A stretch of DNA of 34,328 nt from Synergistaceae bacterium (lineage in GTDB: Bacteria; Synergistota; Synergistia; Synergistales; Synergistaceae): assembly GCA_031273805.1 (NCBI GenBank), contig JAISRE010000047.1:1-34328 (forward strand), read 5' to 3'. Shown piece by piece: positions 19,260 through 28,262 of this stretch. The stretch's first letter is position 1. Every line of letters starts with the position of its first letter. The notes beneath the pieces are model-generated. The model had not been told where the DNA came from. It searched no databases and saw nothing but the letters and a program-made list of their open reading frames with translations. Both the position numbers and the translations under genes were made by a program.

Positions 19260-20090
19260 TTATATTGCTTTGAAGATTGGCTTGCGCTGTTTAAAAAAGG
19301 CGCATCTCTCAAAACCGGCATCTCTCAGGCACTCAACGGCAGAATCGATTGCAGCGCCCACATGTGACGCGTCATGTGAATCAGAACCAGTCGTTACAAT
19401 CTCTCCGCCGACAGCGCGAAACATCTTTATCACTTCAAGAGGCGGAAGTGTCAAGTCAATACCACGCCACAATCCAGACGAATTTATCTCTATCCCCTTG
19501 TTGTTCTTTGCCACAACATCGAGGATTGCGCCAAGCTCACGGTAATATTTCGATAGATCGCCTCTGTTCCTTGCGACCGCACTCATATAACGCAACTGAT
19601 AGTTTATATGGCCGATTACGTCATAGCACCCGCACTCCACAAGCTCCATCAGCTCATCGTAATACCTGTACATGATCATATCGATATCCTCATGGTCATA
19701 ATCGATATAATAGTAGTCCTGCTGGCCCCGCGCGTGATGCAGCGACCCTATTACAAAGTCGATCTCCCCGTCGCAGAGCAGTTCGTGCGAAAGCGATAAA
19801 TCATGATGAGGCTGGCCGAGCTCTATCCCGAGGGATATCTCCAGCTTGTCGCCGAAGATATCCCGGGCTCGCTTTACATCCGACTTCAAACCCTTTATCA
19901 CCTTCAGGCAGGCGCTTATACCCTTATTCGTCTCACAGTGGTCTGTAAAAGCTATTCCCTTCAACCCGCAGGATATAGCCGCCTCGCACATCGAGTCCAC
20001 GGAACAGACTGAGTCATGAGAGTGCTCTGTATGAATATGGCTGTCGTAATACGATGTCAACCCTCCCTTTTCAGTGGCATTGACATACAC
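19260..20090 (-). CDS. PHP-domain histidinol-phosphatase (HisJ/HisK-type)
   Basis: YYDSHIHTEHSHDSVCSVDSMCEAAISCGLKGIAFTDHCE, GSLHHARG, VIGHINYQLRYM, GSDSHDASHVG. Confidence 0.85.
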   Translation of the reverse strand: MYVNATEKGGLTSYYDSHIHTEHSHDSVCSVDSMCEAAISCGLKGIAFTDHCETNKGISACLKVIKGLKSDVKRARDIFGDKLEISLGIELGQPHHDLSLSHELLCDGEIDFVIGSLHHARGQQDYYYIDYDHEDIDMIMYRYYDELMELVECGCYDVIGHINYQLRYMSAVARNRGDLSKYYRELGAILDVVAKNNKGIEINSSGLWRGIDLTLPPLEVIKMFRAVGGEIVTTGSDSHDASHVGAAIDSAVECLRDAGFERCAFFKQRKPIFKAI

Positions 20091-21301
20091 CTGGGACCGC
20101 CTCTTCCCTTGCCTAGTTCAGAACCGTTTATCTCGTACACTGTTACGCCGTTGTCACGAAGAACCTTGTTGGAGACCGTGTTGCTCTCGTATGTTACAAC
20201 GACACCTGGCGCTATGGCCAATGTATTCGTTCCGTCATTCCACTGATCTCTCGACGCCGCAACGGGATCGCCTCCGCCTGTCTCTATGCTGCGAATTTTG
20301 TCGACACCAAGATTTTTCCTCATGCAATCGAAAAGATCACGTGACTCCGTTATTTTAGCCAGATTTCCATTTTCCTCATAATCCAGCTCCCAAACGCGCA
20401 TTGTCTCGTGAACCCCCGGATAGATGGTAAACGCATCCCTGTCAACCATCGTAAAAACAGTGTCGAGATGCATATAAGCTCTGTGTTTCGGTATGTCGAA
20501 CGCCAGAACCTTTTTGATCCCTATTTCGGAGGCCAGTTTACTGCCCACAGCCTGCACCGTGCCGGCAAGACTGCGCTGGCTTACGCCTATTGCCACGACG
20601 TTGTCGTTAAGCACCAGAAAATCCCCGCCCTCAACGGAGTTGGGGTGATGGTCGTTGTCGCTCTTACCGGCGCCGAATATAATTTTAACACCATTGAAGA
20701 GCGGATGATACTGGAAAATATATCTCGCGTAAAGAGGCTCCCTCTGCCTCGCCGGGAATCGCATGACCGAGAGGATTACCGCGTTATGAACAAAGAAATA
20801 TGGGTCACGCTGGAAGTAAAGGTTGGGGAGAGGGTGGAAAAAGAAAGCGCTGTCCTCAGTGGACGAAAACGTCAGGCTTTTGACGCTGCCTATCCTCTTG
20901 AGCGCGTCCTTTTTAGTCATTCCGCCAATCAAGGTGGCTGACACTTCCTCCGGCGCCATCTCCATGAGGGTTTGCTTGAGCGTATCTGCGAGCAGTCTGT
21001 CGTGCGTCTCCAGCAGAAGCGCGTCGTCAATCAGCTGGCTGCGAAGTTCTTTATCCTTCACAATATCGGTCAAACAATCCTGGAAGTAGATAACCTCCGA
21101 TCCGTTCTTCCTCAGCAGCTCCGCGAACTCGTCGTGGTTCTCCTGTGCCCGTTCGACCCACACTATTTCATCGATGAGCAGCTCGTCCTTATTGTCTATC
21201 GTTATGCACTTCAGCTCCTGGCCAGGCCTATGAAGGAACACTTTGCGCAGACTCCCAATCTCCGAACCAACGTATATCTCTTTTTTATCACTCATTCGCA
21301 T
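20057..21301 (-). CDS. arcA: Arginine deiminase
   Basis: GSLRKVFLHRPGQEL, FQRDPYFFVHNAVILSVM, VEGGDFLVLND, HLDTVFTMVD, NDGTNTLAIAPGVVVTYESN, RGGPRCMSMPL. Confidence 0.96.
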   Translation of the reverse strand: MRMSDKKEIYVGSEIGSLRKVFLHRPGQELKCITIDNKDELLIDEIVWVERAQENHDEFAELLRKNGSEVIYFQDCLTDIVKDKELRSQLIDDALLLETHDRLLADTLKQTLMEMAPEEVSATLIGGMTKKDALKRIGSVKSLTFSSTEDSAFFFHPLPNLYFQRDPYFFVHNAVILSVMRFPARQREPLYARYIFQYHPLFNGVKIIFGAGKSDNDHHPNSVEGGDFLVLNDNVVAIGVSQRSLAGTVQAVGSKLASEIGIKKVLAFDIPKHRAYMHLDTVFTMVDRDAFTIYPGVHETMRVWELDYEENGNLAKITESRDLFDCMRKNLGVDKIRSIETGGGDPVAASRDQWNDGTNTLAIAPGVVVTYESNTVSNKVLRDNGVTVYEINGSELGKGRGGPRCMSMPLKREG

Positions 21302-21441
21302 AACCCTCCCCCTGTAGTATGTGCTCTAAAAACCACATTTTTCATTCTACATAAGAAGCTAAAACCCGCAAGACGTAATTCCCTGAATTTCACGCTATGG
21401 AATCGAGACCATGAATAACGCTGAGGTACACATGCGGACAC

Positions 21442-21486
21442 AAAAAAATGCCGCATAACGTAAGTCGTGCGGCACTGCATTTTTTG
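21442..21486. terminator. Bidirectional terminator between flgC and arcA
   Basis: aaaaaaatgccgca ... tgcggcactgcatttttt. Confidence 0.8.
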
Positions 21487-21517
21487 CGCGAGCTCAATTA
21501 CCGCGTACGTTTAGCGG

Positions 21518-21970
21518 TTATCCTCGCATTATATCTATGGCCCCAGCCGCCATCGTCTTGCTCGTCTCAATCACCGTAAGATTTGCCTCATAGGCGCGGC
21601 TTGCTACCATCATATCCGCCATCTCGCGAACCACGTTGACGTTCGGATACGCCACATAGCCGTCCGCGTTCGCGTCTGGATGATCGGGCTGATAAGCCAT
21701 CCTGGGCGGCGTCGCGTCGGTGCCGATGTCAGCGATCCTGACTCCGGAGGCGGAATAAAATCCGAGCCACCCCTTTGACATGCGGTTATCCTGCACACCT
21801 ATCGCGTCCATAAGACGCTCCTGAAAAACAGGCACTCGTCTGACGTACGGGCCTCCATCGGGAGTGCGAGTGGTGTTCACGTTCGCCAGGTTGCCGGATA
21901 TCGTGTCCATCCACAGCCGATGAGCCGTGAGTCCGCTGCCGGCAATATCGATAGATCTGAATACCCTCAT
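21518..21970 (-). CDS. flgC: Flagellar basal-body rod protein FlgC
   Basis: DIAGSGLTAHRLWMDTISGNLANVNTTRTPDGGPYVRRVPVFQE ... MVASRAYEANLTVIETSKTMA. Confidence 0.95.
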   Translation of the reverse strand: MRVFRSIDIAGSGLTAHRLWMDTISGNLANVNTTRTPDGGPYVRRVPVFQERLMDAIGVQDNRMSKGWLGFYSASGVRIADIGTDATPPRMAYQPDHPDANADGYVAYPNVNVVREMADMMVASRAYEANLTVIETSKTMAAGAIDIMRG

Positions 21971-22374
21971 TATGCTCCGCCTCCTATGGCTCTCCTGTAC
22001 ATCGCTATCTTGCGAGTGAGAACCCTCGTCATTGCCTGATACATTATTCTGGTTTCCGCAAGGCGCGCCGTCTCAGTCTCGGGATCGACATTATTTTCAT
22101 CGAGTCTGTATATCTCGTATCCGACGGATCTCTCACTCGGCGTCACCTCCGCCACGCTGGTCTTGACATTGCTGAAGTGCCTATCGCTGCCGCGTTTCAG
22201 CGGAAGCCTGCTGGGGGAGTCTATGACCTCCTTGAGTTGATCCTCAAAAGAGACCTCCTTGCGCGCGTAACGGGGTGTGTTCACGTTCGCTATGTTCTGA
22301 GACGTGGCCTCCATGCGTTTTGCGAGCCCGCCCAGATCACGTTCTATAACACCCCATGTCATATCCCCAATCAT
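21970..22374 (-). CDS. flgB: Flagellar basal-body rod protein FlgB
   Basis: RMEATSQNIANVNTPRYARKEVSFEDQLKE ... NNVDPETETARLAETRIMYQAMTRVL. Confidence 0.94.
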   Translation of the reverse strand: MIGDMTWGVIERDLGGLAKRMEATSQNIANVNTPRYARKEVSFEDQLKEVIDSPSRLPLKRGSDRHFSNVKTSVAEVTPSERSVGYEIYRLDENNVDPETETARLAETRIMYQAMTRVLTRKIAMYRRAIGGGA

Positions 22375-22400
22375 TTATAACACCTCCCGCCTAATATTTT

Positions 22401-22428
22401 ATATCGGATGCGGCGCTCGTGATCTTGA
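22401..22428 (-). promoter_or_regulatory. Candidate sigma-28/sigma-D type promoter upstream of flgB
   Basis: Minus strand TCAA-N16-TCCGATAT, close to TAAA-N14-16-GCCGATAT, about 27 nt upstream of the flgB start. Confidence 0.5.
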
Positions 22429-22539
22429 AGAAAAAACGATTCATCATTTGTGATATGGGGTAAATATCAAGAATTTGAGGCCGTTCAGCGCTTAGTCGCT
22501 CTGTGATGATTGACCGGCGTTTCTGATCGTTCGTAAACC

Positions 22540-23421
22540 TCAAATGAGACCCGCAGAGTTGTTAAACCTGGTCATCTTGTCATGATTGTCGATATGGATA
22601 CCGAGCTCCTCGAGGAAGAGACGGCTTATTACCTTGATATATGTTCCCTTCATTCCCAGGCTCCGGCTCTCGATGATACCGGCGCTTCCGAGTTTTCTCA
22701 GGGCGTTGACTATGACACTTCGCGTTACGCCGACTCTGTCCGCCACGCGGCTGGCCACGACCACCCCGTCTAATCCGCCGAGATCCTCTATGATGTGCTT
22801 GATCGACTCCACCTCAGAGAACGACAGAGCTCTCATTGCCATCTGCACCACCAGCCGCTCTCTGCCTCGCTCCTCTATGTTTCGGCCGCGTTCGTTCAAT
22901 ATCTCGAGCCCCACCACGGTGGCGAGATATTCGGCCAGTACGAGGTCCTTCGTTGTAAACAGATCGCCGAAGCGCGCCAATATGAGGGTCCCCAGCCTCT
23001 CAGCCATCCCATTTATCGGCACAAACAGAACATGTTTATCCGAGTACGTGCAGTGCTGTTCGGAGTATGCGCAGAGGCCGTTATCGGTGTGATTCAGCAC
23101 GGACTCCCTGGCCATATTCAGCTTTTCGACATATTCCTCAGGCATACAGTTGCCCTCGAGAAAACCCTCCATTATGGGGCAGTCATACTCGTTTATCCAG
23201 GAGTACCCCAGTATTCTCCCCTCTCTGTTTATCAAATACACATTGGCGGACGACAAGTCCGTCAGAAGTTTGGCCAGCTTCTGATAATCAGGCGTCCTGT
23301 TATTGAGCCTGCTTTGCAGGACACGGCTTACCATTCTTGTTTTTTCCAACAGGTCGTTTAAATCATCGTTGACCTGACATTCATTCATCTCGATCGCCCC
23401 TTCCACTCCACAAGTCGGCAA
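22540..23421 (-). CDS. codY: GTP-sensing transcriptional pleiotropic regulator CodY
   Basis: N-terminal GAF (LLEKTRMVSRVLQ, INREGRILGYSW) and C-terminal wHTH ASRVADRVGVTRSVIVNALRKLGSAGIIESRSLGMKGTYIKV. Actual start probably MNECQVNDD. Confidence 0.93.
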   Translation of the reverse strand: MPTCGVEGAIEMNECQVNDDLNDLLEKTRMVSRVLQSRLNNRTPDYQKLAKLLTDLSSANVYLINREGRILGYSWINEYDCPIMEGFLEGNCMPEEYVEKLNMARESVLNHTDNGLCAYSEQHCTYSDKHVLFVPINGMAERLGTLILARFGDLFTTKDLVLAEYLATVVGLEILNERGRNIEERGRERLVVQMAMRALSFSEVESIKHIIEDLGGLDGVVVASRVADRVGVTRSVIVNALRKLGSAGIIESRSLGMKGTYIKVISRLFLEELGIHIDNHDKMTRFNNSAGLI

Positions 23422-23428
23422 AGCCCCA

Positions 23429-23534
23429 AGAATCGCTGATTAACACGCTCAAACAACATTTTGTCATTTGTGAATGCAACATGCGCCCGGCTTTTAATCA
23501 TTGTAATCAAAGGTTATTAAATCAGTGGTTCCTT
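23429..23534. repeat. About 106-bp inverted-repeat-bounded element between hslU and codY (MITE/REP-like)
   Basis: Ends AGAATCGCTGATTAACA and TTAAATCAGTGGTTCCTTA are imperfect inverted repeats sharing a motif found elsewhere in the window. Confidence 0.5.
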
Positions 23535-24981
23535 AAAGCAGATATTTTCTGGCGTCTTCATCGAGCGCCAGTGTCTCGAGCCTGCACCTTACAAAATTTT
23601 CGTCAATATCTATGCGAGGTCCGCATGTTCCTCCCTCCCCGGCGTCGAAGCTGACCTCCTCCAGGAGCTGTTCCATCATCGCGTGCAGACGCCTCGCCCC
23701 GATATTCTCCATCTGGGCGTTCATTGCGGCGGCATACTCCGCTATCGTCCGCAGCGCGCTCTCCGTGAAAACGAGCTCCGTTCCCTCAGTGCCTATCAGT
23801 GCGACATACTGCTTTATCAGGCTGTTCTCCGGTTCAGAGAGTATCCGCATCAAGTCATTCTCGGACAATGGCTCAAGCTCCACCCTTATCGGCAATCTCC
23901 CCTGCAGCTCGGGCGCCAGGTCGGAGGGTTTGTTGTGATGAAACGCGCCGGCAGCGATAAACAGCATATGATCTGTCTCGACCGAACCGTACTTTGTCTG
24001 CACAGTCGATCCCTCTATTATCGGCAGAAGGTCGCGTTGAACGCCCTCCCTGCTGACGTCTGGACCGGACTTCCCGGCGGAGGAACCCGATGCTATCTTG
24101 TCGATCTCATCTATGAAGATAATGCCCTCCTCCTGGGCTTTCTCGATGGCCTCTGTGCTGATCGCCTCCATGTCGAGCAGCTTTTCGGCCTCCTCTGCCT
24201 GAAGCAGCCTGCGCGCGTCGTCCACGCGCATCCTCTTGCGCCTGGTCTTCTTGGGCATCATGCCTCCGATAAACTCGCCGATATTAATACCCATTTCCTC
24301 CATACCGCCACCGATGAAACCCATTCCAACCTTGGGACTCTCAGCCACGTCTATATCGACCTCACGACCGTCGAGCTTTCCATCCCGCAGCATATCCCGC
24401 ATCTTCTCACGAGTGTGAGATGTTCTGTCGTCGTCCTCCTCTTCGGACTCCAGCGTCTCACTCTCATGTTTTGCCTCGCCGTCATCTCCCAACACGCCGA
24501 AAATTCGCATTATGTCCGAGACGTTCGACGCGCGCGTCTTCTTCCTTCCGGGCAAAAGCGCATCCAAAAGACGCTCCTCCGCAATCTTGGCGGCGGCATC
24601 CTGAACCTCTTCAATTTTTCTTCGGCGCACCATCTGCACCGATGCCTCAAGGAGATCTCTTATCATGGATTCGACATCCCGCCCAACATAGCCCACCTCG
24701 GTGAACTTGGTCGCCTCCACCTTGACAAACGGAGCATCGACCAGCTTAGCCAGCCTTCTAGCTATCTCAGTCTTGCCGACACCGGTGGGCCCCACCATCA
24801 GAATGTTCTTAGGCGCTATCTCCTGCCTCAGTTCGTCCGGGAGAGCCCTTCTGCGAATGCGGTTGCGAAGCGCTATGGCGACGGACTTCTTCGCAGCGTC
24901 CTGTCCTATAACGTACCGATCGAGATACGCGACTACGGAGCGGGGAGTGAGGTTAGCCCCCAATTTAACGGAAATAGCCAT
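23533..24981 (-). CDS. hslU: ATP-dependent protease ATPase subunit HslU (ClpY)
   Basis: LDRYVIGQDAAKKSVAIALRNR, MVGPTGVGKTEIARRLAKL, FIDEIDKIA, Sensor/arginine-finger region; MAISVKLG start. Confidence 0.97.
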   Translation of the reverse strand: MAISVKLGANLTPRSVVAYLDRYVIGQDAAKKSVAIALRNRIRRRALPDELRQEIAPKNILMVGPTGVGKTEIARRLAKLVDAPFVKVEATKFTEVGYVGRDVESMIRDLLEASVQMVRRRKIEEVQDAAAKIAEERLLDALLPGRKKTRASNVSDIMRIFGVLGDDGEAKHESETLESEEEDDDRTSHTREKMRDMLRDGKLDGREVDIDVAESPKVGMGFIGGGMEEMGINIGEFIGGMMPKKTRRKRMRVDDARRLLQAEEAEKLLDMEAISTEAIEKAQEEGIIFIDEIDKIASGSSAGKSGPDVSREGVQRDLLPIIEGSTVQTKYGSVETDHMLFIAAGAFHHNKPSDLAPELQGRLPIRVELEPLSENDLMRILSEPENSLIKQYVALIGTEGTELVFTESALRTIAEYAAAMNAQMENIGARRLHAMMEQLLEEVSFDAGEGGTCGPRIDIDENFVRCRLETLALDEDARKYLL

Positions 24982-25517
24982 TATCCTATCTCCTCCAGAA
25001 TTATCGAATCGTTGGTGTATATGCATATGCGTGAAGCTATCTCTATACTCTTGCGCGCTATCTCCGCAGCTGAGAGCCCGGTGTTGTCCAGCATTGCGAA
25101 GGCAGCCGCCTGGGCGAAAGCGCCGCCGGAACCAATTGCGGCGACTCCGTTTTCCGGCTCCAGAATATCCCCGGCGCCGGAGAGCAAAAAAACGTCGTTT
25201 TTATCCGCGACTATCATCATCGCCTCCAGCCGACGCAGATATTTATCTGTGCGCCAATCCTTCATCAGTGCCCCGGCAGCCCGAAGCAAATTCCCCTGAT
25301 GCTCGTCAAGCTGCTTTTCAAAGCGCTCCAGCAGAGTCATCGCGTCTGCGGTGCTGCCCGCAAAACCCGCGATTACATCGCCTCTGGCCTTGCCTCCTAT
25401 ACGCCGGACTTTACGGGCAGTCATCTTGACCACCTGAGAGCCCAGCGTAACCTGTCCGTCGCCTGCCATCGCGACACAATCGCCCCTCTTTACACAAATA
25501 ATCGTTGTTCCTTCCAT
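24981..25517 (-). CDS. hslV: ATP-dependent protease proteolytic subunit HslV (ClpQ)
   Basis: [43 protein letters not shown] catalytic region near the N-terminus. Confidence 0.96.
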   Translation of the reverse strand: MEGTTIICVKRGDCVAMAGDGQVTLGSQVVKMTARKVRRIGGKARGDVIAGFAGSTADAMTLLERFEKQLDEHQGNLLRAAGALMKDWRTDKYLRRLEAMMIVADKNDVFLLSGAGDILEPENGVAAIGSGGAFAQAAAFAMLDNTGLSAAEIARKSIEIASRICIYTNDSIILEEIG

Positions 25518-25525
25518 ACTATGCA

Positions 25526-26461
25526 TTATTCTGTCTGTCCTCCGCCGGAGCGCGGATGCGTCTCCATATAACTTTTTTTCATCTGTTCTACTGTTATTTT
25601 CAGATATCTCTGCGTAGTTGCAAGGCTCTCGTGCCCGAGCAGCTCCTGTATGACCCGCAGCGGCGCTCCTCGCTCGAGCATGTGCGTCGCGAAACTGTGC
25701 CGCAGGGTATGGGGCGTCACTCCATTAAGGCCGGCATTTTGCGCTATCGAGACAACTATTCTGTCAACTGTCCTCGCGGTCAGGCGTTTCCCGTTTATCT
25801 TTTCAGGGTAAAATATAGGCGCGTCACCGACAGTGAGGCGTCCGTTCGACTCGGCACAGATTTTCCACCGCCTGAGCATTTCCTGGGCAGTCCTCCCGAA
25901 ATACACAAGCCTCTCCTTAGATCCCTTGCCAATTACCCGCATCTCTCTCTCATCTATATTTACACACTCCCACGTAAGGGAGACAAGCTCATTCACCCTC
26001 AGTCCCGAACCGTACAACAACTCAAGTATCATGGAGTCACGAAGATTCTTTTTCCTTGCGGATGCCGCATATTCGAACATTTTCAGAATATCCTCGTACG
26101 CGATAGCCCTCGGCAGAGAGTTAACGGCCTTCGGCCCTCTCAATCCAACAGAGATATCCCTGTCCAAAACGCGCGCCTTAAAGAGATATCTTGCAAATCC
26201 CCTGAGCGACGAGAGCTTTCTGGCTATGGAGTTCCTGGAAAAGCCGAAGCCCGACAGATCCCTCAAGAACCCCCGAAGACAGTCCTGATTCAACTCTTCC
26301 ACAGACGTTATACCAGATGCTCCAAGATAGTCGGCAAATTGCACTAAATCCACAGCGTAATTCACGACAGTATTGTTGGAGCGCCCCATAACAGAACCAA
26401 TATACAACATAAACTCGTCAAGATGGCTAAAAATATTCATTATTTTCATAAATTGTATCAC
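25526..26461 (-). CDS. xerC: Tyrosine recombinase XerC/XerD
   Basis: [59 protein letters not shown]. Confidence 0.93.
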   Translation of the reverse strand: MIQFMKIMNIFSHLDEFMLYIGSVMGRSNNTVVNYAVDLVQFADYLGASGITSVEELNQDCLRGFLRDLSGFGFSRNSIARKLSSLRGFARYLFKARVLDRDISVGLRGPKAVNSLPRAIAYEDILKMFEYAASARKKNLRDSMILELLYGSGLRVNELVSLTWECVNIDEREMRVIGKGSKERLVYFGRTAQEMLRRWKICAESNGRLTVGDAPIFYPEKINGKRLTARTVDRIVVSIAQNAGLNGVTPHTLRHSFATHMLERGAPLRVIQELLGHESLATTQRYLKITVEQMKKSYMETHPRSGGGQTE

Positions 26462-26644
26462 TTTTTTTGAATTAGAACAAGAATTTCGAACAAACCCTCA
26501 AATGCTGTCGCTAGGCGCCGCAGAGGCATTTAAGACGCCGGACCTCTGGACTTCCCAATCTTCAAGGGCGAGGAAGGGTGGTATTGGGACTTCGTTCCAT
26601 GGATATGGTTTTGACTCACTCCTGCGGGAATATTCGTTAAATGA

Positions 26645-26696
26645 AGTGATATGCGCGCCCCGGGGGGGCAAATCCCAGGGGCGCGCAATATTTTTT
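26645..26696 (+). terminator. Strong GC hairpin plus T-tract
   Basis: gcgcgccccgggggggcaaatcccaggggcgcgcaatatttttt. Confidence 0.65.
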
Positions 26697-26723
26697 ATGG
26701 CGCTTATGTTCGTCAGTCAGGCG

Positions 26724-27561
26724 CTATTTGGCCCTGCGCTTGATCAATATATCTCCGGCCAGGAGCATTAACGCCGCGCCAAAACCGCCAGCCGAGCATC
26801 CGCCGCCGCCTGGGTCGGGGGGATTAACGGGGTCAGCTACCGCTCATCAATTCCTGCGTACTCTTGCCTGAAGCATACTCCTGGCTGCCTTGTGATGTCC
26901 CCTGTAGGTCAAAGACGCTCTGCAACGCTGTTGTACTGCTCGTATATCCGTAAAGTCCTCCGGTATGACTTCCTGCCACTCTACCGGTTGCGAAACTGTT
27001 GGAAACATCGCCGGAAGAATTATATCCAATTAACCCTCCGATAGTGGGAGTGTTTCCATACGGACTATTAGCATCGTTTCCCTTGACGTAACCACTCGCC
27101 ATCGAATTGGATATTTGCGCTCCAGATTCGTTATGTCCAGCGAGCCCTCCCACAAAAAGGCCTCCGGTTACCCTGCCGCTCGCCGCGCTGTTTTCGATGT
27201 TGGAAGAATTATTTCCAACCAGCCCGCCGACATAAGCATAAGTCGCGCCTGCCGGTTGCGTCGTGATATCGGGCGCTTGCGCGTTTACAAGCGAATTCAC
27301 CGTAAAGCTCACGCTGAACGACTGGGATGTCACGTTAGTTCCGCTCACTGTCACAGTCGCGCTGTATGTTCCCGCCGCAAGGCTGTTATTCGGCACAACG
27401 GTGAAGTTATCACTGCCGCCTGCAGCTATGTTGGTAATAGAGGTTTTGGAAAGAGTGAAGCTGCCTGAATCTGTGCCTGAGAGCGCGATATTCAGGGCGC
27501 CGGTCGGCTGGTTGCCGGTGTTACTCACCGTGACGCTGTGGGAAGTCTGCGCCCAAGTCCA
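26724..27561 (-). pseudogene. Decayed surface protein: Ig-like domain + GLUG repeats + frame-shifted Synerg-CTERM-like sorting tail
   Basis: Frame open from 27561 (no canonical start before 27528), GLUG motifs YVGGLVGNNSS / FVGGLAGHNESG, stop at 26833. Tail PPDPGGGGCSAGGFGAALMLLAGDILIKRRAK* lies in the next frame at 26724-26843. Confidence 0.7.
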
Positions 27562-28008
27562 TTACTTTTTATAAACAACCTCTCCCCCATACGTATTTCT
27601 AATGTCTATTCCCTGGTCTTTGAATATGGCCTTTACATAGAAACTATAATACTCGTAGCCTGAAGCCGTAGTGTGTACCACTTTCGCGCTCATGTAGTCG
27701 GAGCCATTATTGTGAACATAAGTGTCGCCATCAGGGCTGCTAAACCTTAACCTTCCAAAATCATATACACCGATTTTTACATTGGCATAAGCAGAATGAC
27801 CGCTGTCTTGAAAATCAAATCCGCTGATTACAATGTCAGGATACCCTGCGGCTTTCCATGTGCCGTTGAACTGGCCTTCGTCCGGAAGGAAACTATCCAT
27901 AATATCATCCACTGGGCCACAACCGCCCGACGATAAAACGAAAAAAAACACAAGCAATGCAAACCACAACAGCCGGCTTCTTCTCTTCATCTCAAAATCC
28001 CTCCCCAA
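27562..28008 (-). CDS. Small lipoprotein (paralog 1)
   Basis: Lipoprotein signal MKRRSRLLWFALLVFFFVLSSGGC (from internal Met); C-terminus GGEVVYKK. Confidence 0.65.
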   Translation of the reverse strand: MGRDFEMKRRSRLLWFALLVFFFVLSSGGCGPVDDIMDSFLPDEGQFNGTWKAAGYPDIVISGFDFQDSGHSAYANVKIGVYDFGRLRFSSPDGDTYVHNNGSDYMSAKVVHTTASGYEYYSFYVKAIFKDQGIDIRNTYGGEVVYKK

Positions 28009-28072
28009 AATTTTTTATTTCCTCTGCATGCGACGCAATCGATACGCACGGCTTATCTTATAAATGATCAGG

Positions 28073-28145
28073 GTTCCCCCGTCAAGCTGGGGACGACAGG
28101 ACAGGGGGGCTCTCCGTTGTGACTTTTCTCTGTCGTCCTCCGGCG
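28073..28145. repeat. GTCAAGC / GACGACAG intergenic repeat, copy 2 with inverted half-copy
   Basis: gttcccccgtcaagctggggacgacaggacagggggg ... ctctgtcgtcctccgg. Confidence 0.6.
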
Positions 28146-28262
28146 CCGACAGGAGAACCTGCTTTTAACGCACGGATATCAGGCGCGCCGGCCAACTATT
28201 CAGCCGGATTTGCCAGCTGCAGAGATGTGCAGATTCTGCAGCTGGCCCGTACGCTTGCCCGT

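Noticed and set aside
23683-25299. 538-aa plus-strand ORF opposite hslU/hslV
   Set aside because: Shadow ORF: the opposite strand encodes unmistakable HslU/HslV; codon-composition artefact.
25505-26347. 280-aa plus-strand ORF opposite xerC
   Set aside because: Shadow ORF of a clear tyrosine recombinase.
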